64,000 nucleotides of DNA, from assembly GCA_937926105.1 (NCBI GenBank), contig CALANS010000217.1:62001-126000 (forward strand), given 5' to 3'. How positions within the stretch are numbered: position 1 is the first letter of the stretch; each line of letters opens with the position of its first letter. Both the position numbers and the translations under genes were made by a program. This document shows, piece after piece, positions 44,043-52,029 of the stretch. The DNA comes from an uncultured Actinomycetes bacterium. GTDB lineage: Bacteria > Actinomycetota > Actinomycetes > Mycobacteriales > Nakamurellaceae. The notes below the pieces were generated by a model. It had not been told where the DNA came from, ran no database searches, and worked only from the letters and a program-made list of their open reading frames with translations.

Positions 44043-44514
44043 CCGAGGACCCGAACCCGCCGCCGGCCCGGGCGTCGAGCTGGAACGGGAGCCCGGGCCC
44101 CGCGGCTCCCGGCCCAGCCGCATTGCGGACCAGGTGCGGGAGTTCCACCTCGCGTTCGGGCTGCCGGTTGCCCAGCAGCCGGCCGCCGACCTGTCACCCG
44201 GTGAGGTCACACTGCGCCAGGACCTGATCGAGGAGGAGGTCGCCGAGCTTCGCCAGGCCGCCGAGACCGGTGACCTGGTTGCCGTGGCCGACGCGCTGGC
44301 AGACATCGTCTACGTCGCGTACGGCACCGCCTGGGTGTACGGCATCGGGTTGGACGACGTGCTGGACGAGGTGCACGCGTCGAACATGACCAAGCTCGGG
44401 GCCGATGGCCGGCCACTGCACCGTGCCGACGGCAAGGTGCTCAAGGGCCCGGGCTACCGGCCGCCCCAGATCGCCGGTGTGCTGGCCCGGCAGAGCCTGC
44501 GCGCCGAGCAGTGA
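44035..44514 (+). CDS. MazG-like nucleoside triphosphate pyrophosphohydrolase
   Basis: This is an all-alpha NTP-pyrophosphatase of 159 residues, which hydrolyses (d)NTPs to monophosphate and PPi. After about 30 poorly conserved residues comes VREFHLAFGLPV, then the metal-binding EEEVAEL (EExxE) and ALADIVYVAYGTAWVYGIGLD helices and NMTKLG. This pattern resembles the DR2231-like MazG group, which prefers dUTP. GTG 44035 overlaps the DUF4193 gene by 8 bp. It occupies the place where M. tuberculosis has dut, so a house-cleaning role against dUTP is a reasonable guess. Confidence 0.85.
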   Translation: MPDRGPEPAAGPGVELEREPGPRGSRPSRIADQVREFHLAFGLPVAQQPAADLSPGEVTLRQDLIEEEVAELRQAAETGDLVAVADALADIVYVAYGTAWVYGIGLDDVLDEVHASNMTKLGADGRPLHRADGKVLKGPGYRPPQIAGVLARQSLRAEQ

Positions 44515-44563
44515 TTCCGTCCACCGTGCGGTCGTGGCGGCCCGGGTCGCGGGTCCCCGACGG

Positions 44564-44586
44564 TAGGGTGCCATTCGGGCTAGGCT
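44564..44586 (+). promoter_or_regulatory. Two -10 candidates before the OB-fold gene
   Basis: TAGGGT (44564-44569) and TAGGCT (44581-44586) both match TANNNT and lie in the 134-bp gap after the MazG-like gene. Either could drive the OB-fold/DUF3159 pair. Confidence 0.4.
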
Positions 44587-44648
44587 CGCAGGCGAGTTCG
44601 ACGGGACCCTCTGTTCCGCCACCGGTGAGCCAGGGGTAGGTAGCGATC

Positions 44649-45017
44649 ATGCGGACCGCGATCGGCGGATGGCTGCGTCGGTTGACCAGCGACGAGAACG
44701 AGCTGGAGGCCAACGTCCTGTGTTCGGACGTGGACGCCAGCGGCGCCACCAGGCTGGGTACCTGTCAGGCCGGCCAGCGGGCCCAGATCATGGGCAAGCT
44801 GCGTGCGGTGCAGTTGCAGCCGTGTGACCAGCTGGCGGCCCTGGTGGCCGAGCTGTATGACGGCACCGACACCGTGGAACTGATCTGGCTGGGCCGCCGG
44901 TCCATCGCCGGGATCGAGGCCGGGCGAACGCTCCGGGCGTCCGGTCGGATCGCCGTCCGGGACGGCCACAAGGTGATGTACAACCCGAGCTATCAGCTAC
45001 TGCCGGTTGGCGCGTGA
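44649..45017 (+). CDS. OB-fold nucleic acid binding domain protein
   Basis: This is a 122-residue protein with a helical N-terminus (GWLRRLTSDENELEA) and an OB-fold-like beta region (about 35-115: GQRAQIMGKLRAV, LIWLGRRSIAGIEAG, ASGRIAV, YNPSYQL). It matches the Rv2694c type found beside DUF3159 and the Trk genes in actinobacteria. Ligand unknown. ATG 44649 follows a GGTAGG site; its stop overlaps the DUF3159 start (GTGA). Confidence 0.88.
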   Translation: MRTAIGGWLRRLTSDENELEANVLCSDVDASGATRLGTCQAGQRAQIMGKLRAVQLQPCDQLAALVAELYDGTDTVELIWLGRRSIAGIEAGRTLRASGRIAVRDGHKVMYNPSYQLLPVGA

Positions 45018-45715
45018 CCGAGCACACCCACCAGCCGGATGCCGGCGCCGCCACGCCGGACGCCGACCAGCAGCAGCCCGGCCCCCCGGACGCCGAGCGG
45101 CCCCGGCCCACCCTGCTCGACCAGATGGGCGGCCCGATGGGCATGCTCGACTCTGGCCTGCCGGTCGTGGTGTTTGTGGTGGTCAACCTGCTCGCGGGGC
45201 TCACCCCGGGCATCATTGCGGCGTTGGCGGCCGGCGTGCTGATCGCGGTGCTGCGGCTGGTGCGGCATAAGCCGGTGACGCAGGCCATCGGCGGCCTGCT
45301 CGCGGTCGGGGTCGCCGCCTTTATCGCCCATCGGATGGGTTCGGCCCGGGGCTATTTCCTGTTCGGCATCTGGTCGTACGTGCTCTACGGCGGAGTGGCA
45401 CTGGCATCCATCATCATCCGGTGGCCGTTGATCGGCGTGTTGTGGGAGGGGCTCAACGGCCGCGGCAGCACCTGGCGCGCGAACCGGAGCCTTCGTCACC
45501 GCTATGACGCCGCCACCCTGGTGTGGGTCGTCGTGTTCGCCGCCCGGTTTGCCGTGCAGCAGTGGCTCTACGGCGCCGATCAGGTGGGCTGGCTGGCTGT
45601 CGCGCGGCTCGCCATGGGCTACCCGCTGTTCATCGTGGCGATCATCGCCACCGTGCTGATCGTCGGCGCCGCGAACGGCATGCACCTGCCGGCCGTACTG
45701 CGGCGCCGGGCCTGA
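45014..45715 (+). CDS. DUF3159 family membrane protein
   Basis: This is a 233-residue DUF3159 protein with six hydrophobic helices and the family motif RGYFLFGIWS in the middle. The first 40 residues are Pro/Asp-rich and cytoplasmic. Rv2693c is the M. tuberculosis counterpart, also next to the ceo/trk genes. No function is known; a role with potassium uptake is suggested only by position. GTG 45014 overlaps the OB-fold stop. Confidence 0.9.
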   Translation: MTEHTHQPDAGAATPDADQQQPGPPDAERPRPTLLDQMGGPMGMLDSGLPVVVFVVVNLLAGLTPGIIAALAAGVLIAVLRLVRHKPVTQAIGGLLAVGVAAFIAHRMGSARGYFLFGIWSYVLYGGVALASIIIRWPLIGVLWEGLNGRGSTWRANRSLRHRYDAATLVWVVVFAARFAVQQWLYGADQVGWLAVARLAMGYPLFIVAIIATVLIVGAANGMHLPAVLRRRA

Positions 45716-45764
45716 TCGAGCGCGCCCAGTGGATCGAGCCCGCTTGGTGTAATCGAGCCCGCTT
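45715..45764. repeat. Three short ATCGAGCSCGC repeats
   Basis: ATCGAGCGCGCCC (45715), ATCGAGCCCGCTT (45733) and ATCGAGCCCGCTT (45752) occur at 18- and 19-bp spacing in the convergent gap after the DUF3159 stop, the first overlapping it. It may be replication slippage; no function is visible. Confidence 0.55.
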
Positions 45765-45815
45765 GAGGGCCGCAGCCTCCCCCCGCACGGGCCTCCCGGG
45801 GCAGCGCGGCGCTAC

Positions 45816-46469
45816 TCAGCCGAGCGCCCGGCGGACCTCGTCCTCCACCTCGGTCGCGGCCACGAACAGCAGCTCGTCCCCGGCTTCCAGCGGCTCGTCC
45901 GGTTGCGGCACGATCACCCGCCCGCCGCGCAGGATGGTCACCAGGGCGGCATCCCGTGGCAGATGTAGATCGCGCACCGGGCTACCGGCGATGGCCGCTC
46001 CCGGCGGCAGCGTCACCTCGACCAGGTTCGCCTGACCCTGCCGCAGGGTGAACAGCCGCACCAGATCGCCGACCGTGACGGCCTCCTCCACCAGCGCCGC
46101 CAGGATGCGGGGCGTGGACACCGCGACGTCCACCCCCCACGACTCGTTGAACAGCCATTCGTTGCGCGGGTCGTTGACCCTGCCGACCACGCGACCCACC
46201 GCGAACTCGGTCTTGGCCAGCAACGACAGCACCAGGTTCGCCTTGTCGTCGCCGGTGCAGGCGATCACGACGTCGCAGGTCTGCAGGCCCGCTTCCTCCA
46301 GCGAGCTCAGCTCACAGGCATCGGCCTGCACCCACTCGGCGGCCTCGATCAGTTCCGGCTGGATGGCCTCGGCCGCCCGGTCGATCAGCATCACCTGGTG
46401 GCCGTTGTCGACCAGCTCTCCGGCGATCGACCGGCCGACCGACCCGGCGCCGGCGATGGCGACCCTCAT
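45816..46469 (-). CDS. TrkA-family potassium channel regulator (CeoC-like)
   Basis: This is a 217-residue RCK/TrkA protein that binds NAD(H) or ATP and gates a K+ transporter. TrkA-N carries the Rossmann GAGSVGRSIAGEL (about 6-18) and an ADP-ribose-binding D (LIDR), and a TrkA-C domain covers about 135-217 (VEVTLPPGAAIAGSPV). It overlaps the preceding trkA gene by 4 bp (ATGA), so the two subunits are made together. The channel itself is not encoded here; the divergent APC permease is the usual neighbour in actinobacteria. Confidence 0.93.
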   Translation of the reverse strand: MRVAIAGAGSVGRSIAGELVDNGHQVMLIDRAAEAIQPELIEAAEWVQADACELSSLEEAGLQTCDVVIACTGDDKANLVLSLLAKTEFAVGRVVGRVNDPRNEWLFNESWGVDVAVSTPRILAALVEEAVTVGDLVRLFTLRQGQANLVEVTLPPGAAIAGSPVRDLHLPRDAALVTILRGGRVIVPQPDEPLEAGDELLFVAATEVEDEVRRALG

Positions 46470-47134
46470 GACGTCTGCTCCGCCGGCATCTCGGCGGCCC
46501 GGTCGCCCACATCGACGAGGTCGGTCGAGAGCACTGCCGCGTACACCACGTCACCGTCCTGCACCACTGTGGCATCGGTCGGCAGCAGGGCGTCGCCGAA
46601 CCGGATGACGAACGAGGCGTGCGCCCGGCAGGCCTGCTCCAATTCGCGCAGCGGCCGCCCGACCCAACCGGGGTGGTAGGGCAGGGTAGCGATCGCCACC
46701 TTGCCGGTGGGGTCGCGCCACTCGCTGAGCACGCCGTCCGGGATGATCGCCCGCAGCAATCGGTCCGCCGTCCAGGGCACGGTGGCGACGGTGGGGATCC
46801 CCAGCCGTTCGTACACCTCGGCCCGCTTCTGGTCGTAGATGCGCGCGACCACCGTCTGCACCCCGAACTGCTCCCGCGCCACTCGCGCGGCGATGATGTT
46901 GGAGTTGTCGCCCGAGGACACCGCGGCGAACGCGTGCGCTTCGGCGATGCGGGCCCGGATCAGGGTGTCCCGGTCGAAGCCGACGCCCTGCACCTGCGCG
47001 CCGCGGAAGTCGGGACCTAGTCGGCGGAACGCCTCCGCGTCCCGGTCGACCACGGCGACGGAGTGGCCGCCGGCCGACAGCTGGCGGGCCAGCAGCGAGC
47101 CGACCCGGCCGCAGCCCATGATCACGATGTGCAC
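46466..47134 (-). CDS. TrkA-family potassium channel regulator (CeoB-like)
   Basis: This is a 222-residue TrkA protein with the Rossmann GCGRVGSLLARQL (about 7-19), VVDRDAEAF and a TrkA-C part at the end. It is the first gene of the two-subunit operon and corresponds to CeoB (Rv2691). GTG 47134 begins MHIVIMGCGRVG, the canonical start, after GAAGGG. It is divergent from the APC permease with 167 bp between the starts. Confidence 0.93.
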   Translation of the reverse strand: MHIVIMGCGRVGSLLARQLSAGGHSVAVVDRDAEAFRRLGPDFRGAQVQGVGFDRDTLIRARIAEAHAFAAVSSGDNSNIIAARVAREQFGVQTVVARIYDQKRAEVYERLGIPTVATVPWTADRLLRAIIPDGVLSEWRDPTGKVAIATLPYHPGWVGRPLRELEQACRAHASFVIRFGDALLPTDATVVQDGDVVYAAVLSTDLVDVGDRAAEMPAEQTS

Positions 47135-47301
47135 CGTGGGTTGACCCTTCGCCTCGCGCGTTGATCGGCGCCATGGTCGATGGCTCGGACGCCGCCGCTT
47201 CCAGCAACCTACCCGCCCACCGGTGCGGGGAGGAAGTCGCGCCCGCGGGCGCCCGGCTCCGCGAGCGCGGTGCCTCCGGACGCGCCGTAGGCTACCGGGT
47301 T

Positions 47302-49431
47302 GTGTCGAAGCTGACCACGGCCGCCAAGCGCCTGTTGGTGGGGCAGCCGTTCCGGAGCGACCGGCTGGCGCACACCCTGTTGCCCAAGCGGATCGCGCTG
47401 CCGGTGTTCGCTTCCGACGCGCTGTCCTCGGTGGCCTACGCGCCCGAGGAAATCTTCGCCACCCTGTCCGTGGCCGGCCTGTCGGCCTTCGTCTTCGCGC
47501 CGTGGATCACCGGGATCGTGGCGTTCGTCATGCTCGTCGTGGTTGCCTCCTACCGGCAGAATGTGCACGCCTACCCCAGCGGCGGCGGCGACTACGAAGT
47601 GGCCACCAAGAACCTGGGTCCGAACTTCGGCCTGACGGTCGGCAGCGCCCTGATGGTGGATTACGTGCTGACCGTCGCGGTGTCGACCGCGTCCGGGGTG
47701 GCCAACATCGGCTCGACGGTCGGGGTCGTCGGCGACCATCCGGTGGCGTTCTCGGTCGCCATCATCGTGGTCATCGCGGCGTTGAACCTGCGAGGCATCC
47801 GGGAGTCCGGGAAGGCCTTCGCGTTCCCGGTGTACGCCTTCATTGTCGCGATCCTGGCGATGGTGATCACGGGTCTGGCCAAGTTCGCGCTGGGCGTGAC
47901 CCAGACCTCGCCGAGCGCCGGATTCGGCGTGCAGGCCACCGGCAGCTACGGCGGGCTGGCGTTGCTGTTCCTGCTGCTGCGCTCGTTCTCCTCCGGGTCG
48001 GCGGCGCTGACCGGGGTGGAGGCGATCTCCAACGGGGTGCCGTCGTTCCGCAAGCCCAAGTCGCGTAACGCCGCCACCACGCTGGCCCTGATGGGTCTGC
48101 TCGCCGTGACCATGCTCGGCGGCCTGGTAACCATGGCCATGATCACCAAGGTGCACCTGGCCGGGCCCGGCGTGACGCTGACCGGTGCCCCCGCGGACTA
48201 CTTCCAGAACACCATGGTGGTGCAGATCGCGCGCGCCGTGTTCGACGGCTTCCCGATCGGCCTGTACGTGGTGTCGTTCACCACCGGCATCATCCTGGTG
48301 CTGGCGTGCAACACCGCATTCAACGGCTTTCCGGTGCTGGCCTCGATCCTGGCGCAGGACTCGTTCCTGCCCCGCCAGATGCACACCCGGGGCGACCGGC
48401 TGGCGTTCTCCAACGGCATCGTGTTCCTGGCCGTGCTGGCGCTGGCGCTGATCATCGGGTTCGGCGCCAACGTGTCCAGCCTGATCCAGCTGTACATCGT
48501 GGGTGTGTTCGTGTCGTTCACCTGCTCGCAGGCGGGCATGATCCGGCACTGGAACCGGCTGCTGCGCACCGAGAAGGACCCGTCCACCCGGCGCCGGATG
48601 CGTCGCTCCCAGACGATCAACGCGGTGGGATTCTGCTGCACCGGTGCGGTCTTGGTGATCGTGCTGATCACCAAGTTCCTGGCCGGCGCGTGGATCGCGA
48701 TCCTGGCGATGGTGATCATCTTCTTCACCATGAAGGCCATCCACCGGCACTACCGTCGGGTGGCCACCGAACTCGCCGGATCCGAGCAGGATCTGGTGCT
48801 ACCCAGCAGGATCCACGGCATCGTGTTGGTGTCCAAGCTGCACCTGCCCGCCCTTCGTGCGTTGGCGTATGCCCGGGCCACCCGGCCGGACATCCTGGAG
48901 GCGGTGACGGTCAACGTGGATCCGGCCGACACTGCGGCGCTGGCCCGGGAGTGGGACGACCGGCAGATACCGGTGCCGCTGAAGGTGATCGACTCGCCGT
49001 TCCGGGAGATCACCCGGCCGGTGCTGGACTACGTGCGCCGGGTCCGTTCCGATGCGCCCCGGGACGTGGTGACGGTGTTCATCCCGGAGTACGTGGTCGG
49101 GCACTGGTGGGAGCAGGTGCTGCACAACCAGTCCGCGCTGCGGCTCAAGGGCCGGTTGCTGTTCACCCCGGGGGTGATGGTGACCAGCGTGCCGTGGCAG
49201 CTATCCAGCTCCACCGAGGCGGACGAGCGGCGACGGCGCGAGGAGCGGGTGGCCGAGGAACGTCGGTCCGCGCGCGGACCGGACGGCGGGGCGCGCACCG
49301 GGTGGTTCGGGCAGGCCTTCTCCGACGATGCGGTGCGGCGTGGCAAGCGGCGCGGCAAGGCGGCGGCCCGGAAGGTGTTGGGGCCCCGGCTGACGGGCGT
49401 GGTGCGCCGGATGCTGCGCGGCGGACGGTGA
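47302..49431 (+). CDS. APC-superfamily amino acid/cation permease
   Basis: This is a 709-residue permease with about 12 helices (about 30-500) and a C-terminal cytoplasmic region of about 200 residues that resembles a USP-like domain. The SDALSSVAYAPEEI and YPSGGGDYEVA segments are typical of the APC group found beside ceoBC (Rv2690c). Substrate unknown; amino acid or K+ uptake are both possible. GTG 47302 has TAGGCT at 47288-47293, 8 nt upstream, and no ribosome site, so it is probably leaderless; the open frame to 47161 is then irrelevant. The last 60 residues are very basic. Confidence 0.9.
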   Translation: MSKLTTAAKRLLVGQPFRSDRLAHTLLPKRIALPVFASDALSSVAYAPEEIFATLSVAGLSAFVFAPWITGIVAFVMLVVVASYRQNVHAYPSGGGDYEVATKNLGPNFGLTVGSALMVDYVLTVAVSTASGVANIGSTVGVVGDHPVAFSVAIIVVIAALNLRGIRESGKAFAFPVYAFIVAILAMVITGLAKFALGVTQTSPSAGFGVQATGSYGGLALLFLLLRSFSSGSAALTGVEAISNGVPSFRKPKSRNAATTLALMGLLAVTMLGGLVTMAMITKVHLAGPGVTLTGAPADYFQNTMVVQIARAVFDGFPIGLYVVSFTTGIILVLACNTAFNGFPVLASILAQDSFLPRQMHTRGDRLAFSNGIVFLAVLALALIIGFGANVSSLIQLYIVGVFVSFTCSQAGMIRHWNRLLRTEKDPSTRRRMRRSQTINAVGFCCTGAVLVIVLITKFLAGAWIAILAMVIIFFTMKAIHRHYRRVATELAGSEQDLVLPSRIHGIVLVSKLHLPALRALAYARATRPDILEAVTVNVDPADTAALAREWDDRQIPVPLKVIDSPFREITRPVLDYVRRVRSDAPRDVVTVFIPEYVVGHWWEQVLHNQSALRLKGRLLFTPGVMVTSVPWQLSSSTEADERRRREERVAEERRSARGPDGGARTGWFGQAFSDDAVRRGKRRGKAAARKVLGPRLTGVVRRMLRGGR

Positions 49432-49438
49432 TGGGGCG

Positions 49439-50776
49439 GTGAATCCGCCGCTCCCGGACGACGTCGTGGTGGGTGACGAGGTCGAGCTGGACATCGGTCC
49501 GGTCGCTCACGGCGGCATCTGCGTGGCGCGCCTGGGCGGTGCCGGGGCCTCCGGCGGCCGGGTGGTGTTCGTGCGCTACGCGCTGCCCGGGGAGCGGGCG
49601 ATGGTGCGGATCACCGAGGTGAAGCAGGGGTCGTACTGCCGTGGCGAGGCGGTGACGATCCTGCGGGCCGACCCGCGCCGGGTGGATGCGCCGTGCGCCC
49701 ACTTCGGCCCGGGCGGCTGCGGGGGTTGCGATTTTCAGCACGCCGATCCGGATCTGCAGCGGGAGCTGAAGGCGACGGTGGTGGCCGAACAGCTGCGCCG
49801 GCTGGCCGCACTGGACGTACCGGTCGTGGTCGAGGAACTGCCCGGCGGCGGTGTCCGCTGGCGTACCCGGGTGCGGTGGGCGGTCGGCGCGGGCGCCGCC
49901 GGGGGCGGTGACGTGGCCATCGGGCCCCGCCGGTACCGCTCGCACGCCGTCGTCCCGGTCGGCGGCGCTGCGCCCTGCCTGATCGCCGGCCCCGGGCTCA
50001 CCGACGCGGCGGCCGGGCTGCGACCACCCGATGGCGCGGACGAGGTGGTACTCGTGCGTACCGCGGACGGGCCGCCCGCGGTGTCCTGGCAACGCCGCGG
50101 GCGAACGCTGGTCGCGGCGTCGGCCGGCCCGGGTCGGCGATCGCGACGCGCCGCTCGGGCCGGTGCGCGGCCGGTCGCCGGGGGCCGTGTCGAGCTGGTC
50201 GAACGGGCCGCGGGGCGAGCGTTCGCCGTCGGCGCCACCGGTTTCTGGCAGGCCCACGCGCACGCAGCGGACACCCTGTGCGGTGCCGTCGCCGACGCAC
50301 TCGGCGAGCTGGACCTGACCGGTGCCACCGCCTGGGACCTGTACGGCGGCGTCGGGCTGTTCGCGGCGGTGCTGGCCGACCTGGTGGGCCCCGACGGCTC
50401 CGTCACCACCGTCGAGCACGACCGGGAGGCGTCCACCCTGGCGGCGCTGAATCTGCGCGATTGTCCTCGGACGCTGGCGCTACGGGCCCGGGTGGACGCT
50501 GCGCTCACGGCACCGGCTCGGCCGCAGGGGCTGGCCGGCCCGGTGGACGCCGTCGTGCTGGACCCGCCGCGATCCGGCGCGGGACCGGCGGTGTGCCGGG
50601 CGATCGCCGAGCGCGAGCCTCGGGTGATCGTGTACGTGGCATGCGACCCGGCCGCGCTGGCCCGGGACACCGCGGCCCTGGTGGGCGCGGGCTACCGGCT
50701 GGACATGTTGCGGGCATTGGATGCGTTCCCGCAGACCCACCACGTCGAGTGTGTGGCCCGGTTCCTGCCGGCGTAG
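49439..50776 (+). CDS. TRAM-domain RNA m5U methyltransferase (TrmA/RlmD type)
   Basis: This is a 445-residue SAM-dependent RNA (uracil-5) methyltransferase. It has an N-terminal TRAM RNA-binding domain (about 5-70), a cysteine cluster CAHFGPGGCGGC that would bind an Fe-S cluster (about 85-97), and a Rossmann core with DLYGGVGLFAAV and DPPRSGAG; the catalytic Cys is in YVACDPAALARD. rRNA or tRNA as target cannot be decided. GTG 49439 is 7 bp after the permease stop, so the two genes are cotranscribed. It corresponds to Rv2689c. Confidence 0.93.
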   Translation: MNPPLPDDVVVGDEVELDIGPVAHGGICVARLGGAGASGGRVVFVRYALPGERAMVRITEVKQGSYCRGEAVTILRADPRRVDAPCAHFGPGGCGGCDFQHADPDLQRELKATVVAEQLRRLAALDVPVVVEELPGGGVRWRTRVRWAVGAGAAGGGDVAIGPRRYRSHAVVPVGGAAPCLIAGPGLTDAAAGLRPPDGADEVVLVRTADGPPAVSWQRRGRTLVAASAGPGRRSRRAARAGARPVAGGRVELVERAAGRAFAVGATGFWQAHAHAADTLCGAVADALGELDLTGATAWDLYGGVGLFAAVLADLVGPDGSVTTVEHDREASTLAALNLRDCPRTLALRARVDAALTAPARPQGLAGPVDAVVLDPPRSGAGPAVCRAIAEREPRVIVYVACDPAALARDTAALVGAGYRLDMLRALDAFPQTHHVECVARFLPA

Positions 50777-50796
50777 CCGGCGCGGGTCGCCCTTCC

Positions 50797-51054
50797 TTAG
50801 TGCGTGTGGGCGGCCGCGAGCCGGCGAAGCGGCGGGTCGGTCTTCGGCGGCACCCGCCGGGCCGACAGGTCGCCCAGCAGCCGATGGGTGGCGGCGGCGA
50901 TCGCTGCCACCGCCTCGTCGACCGCCGGCCGGGCGGCGACGGAGATCGACGACAGCGCGGCCACCTTGCGCACGTACTGCAGCGCGGCGGCGGCGACCTC
51001 CTCGTCGGTAGCGGGTGGTTCCAGTCCGCGCAGCGCGGTGATGTTGCGACACAT
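50797..51054 (-). CDS. DUF2277 family protein
   Basis: This is an 85-residue DUF2277 protein starting MCRNITALRGLEPPAT, the diagnostic opening of the family, with a short helical body and PPKTDPPLRRL near the end. Members are small, widespread and uncharacterised. ATG 51054 lies 7 nt after TACGCT (minus 51067-51062) with no ribosome site, hence a leaderless mRNA is likely. It follows gdpD in the same direction. Confidence 0.9.
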   Translation of the reverse strand: MCRNITALRGLEPPATDEEVAAAALQYVRKVAALSSISVAARPAVDEAVAAIAAATHRLLGDLSARRVPPKTDPPLRRLAAAHTH

Positions 51055-51087
51055 GCCTGCCAGCGTAAGGGTCGACGCCCGGCCGTC

Positions 51088-51867
51088 TCAGGTCTCGGTG
51101 CGGCCCGCCATGCGCCCGGATTGCCAGGCCAGCAGCGCGCCCGGGTCGTCGGTGATGATGCCGTCCACGCCCAGCTTGGTCAGCGCCGCCCACTGGTCGG
51201 GGTCGTTGACGAACCACGGTTGTATCGCGATGCCGGCCCGGTGCAGCTCGGCGACCACGTCCGGGCGGCGCAGCACCTCGGCCACGTCCGGGTTGTAGGT
51301 GACGGCGCCCAGATCGTGGCAGTCCGCGACGGGATCGTCACCGATGATCTCCACCAGCAGGCCGATCGGCTCCTCCGGCAGGATCGCGCGCAGCCGCCGC
51401 AGCACCGGCACGTCGAAGGACTGCAGGAACACTCGGTCGGCGGCGTTCGCCGCCCGGATCGCCGCAACGATGGCCGCCACCTGCTCCGCGGTGTGCTCGC
51501 CCTTGATCTCCAGCAGCAGCCGACGACCGCCCGTCAGCTCGGCGAGCAGTTCCTGCAGCGCCGGGATGCGCGTTCCGGTGAACGACACGTCGAACCAGGC
51601 GCCGGCGTCCAGTGCGGCCAACGCACTGCGGGCCAGGGCGCGCACCAGGCCGGTGCCGTCGGTGGTGCGGTCCACCGCGTCGTCGTGGATCAGCACCAGG
51701 GCGTCGTCGGCAGTGGGCTGCACATCGGTCTCCACCCAGCACGCGCCGGCGGCCCACGCGGCATGGAACGCCGCCATGGTGTTCTCCGGAGCCGCCGCGC
51801 TGGCTCCCCGGTGGGCGATCACCAGCGGGGCAGCGCCGTCGCGCAGCAGGGGTTCGGGAACGGACAC
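51088..51867 (-). CDS. Glycerophosphodiester phosphodiesterase
   Basis: This is a GDPD-family TIM barrel of 259 residues that splits glycerophosphodiesters into glycerol-3-phosphate and an alcohol. The motifs are HRGASAAAPENT (about 19-30), ETDVQPTAD, and the HDD box in IHDDAVDRTTDGTG, with a C-terminal GVDGIITDDP. There is no signal peptide, so it is cytoplasmic. GTG 51867 has TACCGT 8 nt upstream (minus 51881-51876) and no ribosome site, hence probably leaderless. Confidence 0.93.
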   Translation of the reverse strand: MSVPEPLLRDGAAPLVIAHRGASAAAPENTMAAFHAAWAAGACWVETDVQPTADDALVLIHDDAVDRTTDGTGLVRALARSALAALDAGAWFDVSFTGTRIPALQELLAELTGGRRLLLEIKGEHTAEQVAAIVAAIRAANAADRVFLQSFDVPVLRRLRAILPEEPIGLLVEIIGDDPVADCHDLGAVTYNPDVAEVLRRPDVVAELHRAGIAIQPWFVNDPDQWAALTKLGVDGIITDDPGALLAWQSGRMAGRTET

Positions 51868-52029
51868 AACTCGTCACGGTAGTCCGATCACCGGCGATGC
51901 GCCGGGCACCGGGTGCCGCACCCGGCCCGGCCCGCCGCGCAGGGATCGCCGCGGGCGGTACCGTCAAGAGGTCGCCGACGTCGCCGGCGGGGGCCGGCGG
52001 GTCCCGCAGCGCTATGAGAAGGAGAAATC

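Noticed and set aside
47209..48750. 513-residue minus-strand frame opposite the APC permease
   Set aside because: It is the His/Arg/Gln-rich shadow expected opposite a GC-rich membrane protein gene; no ribosome site or domain.
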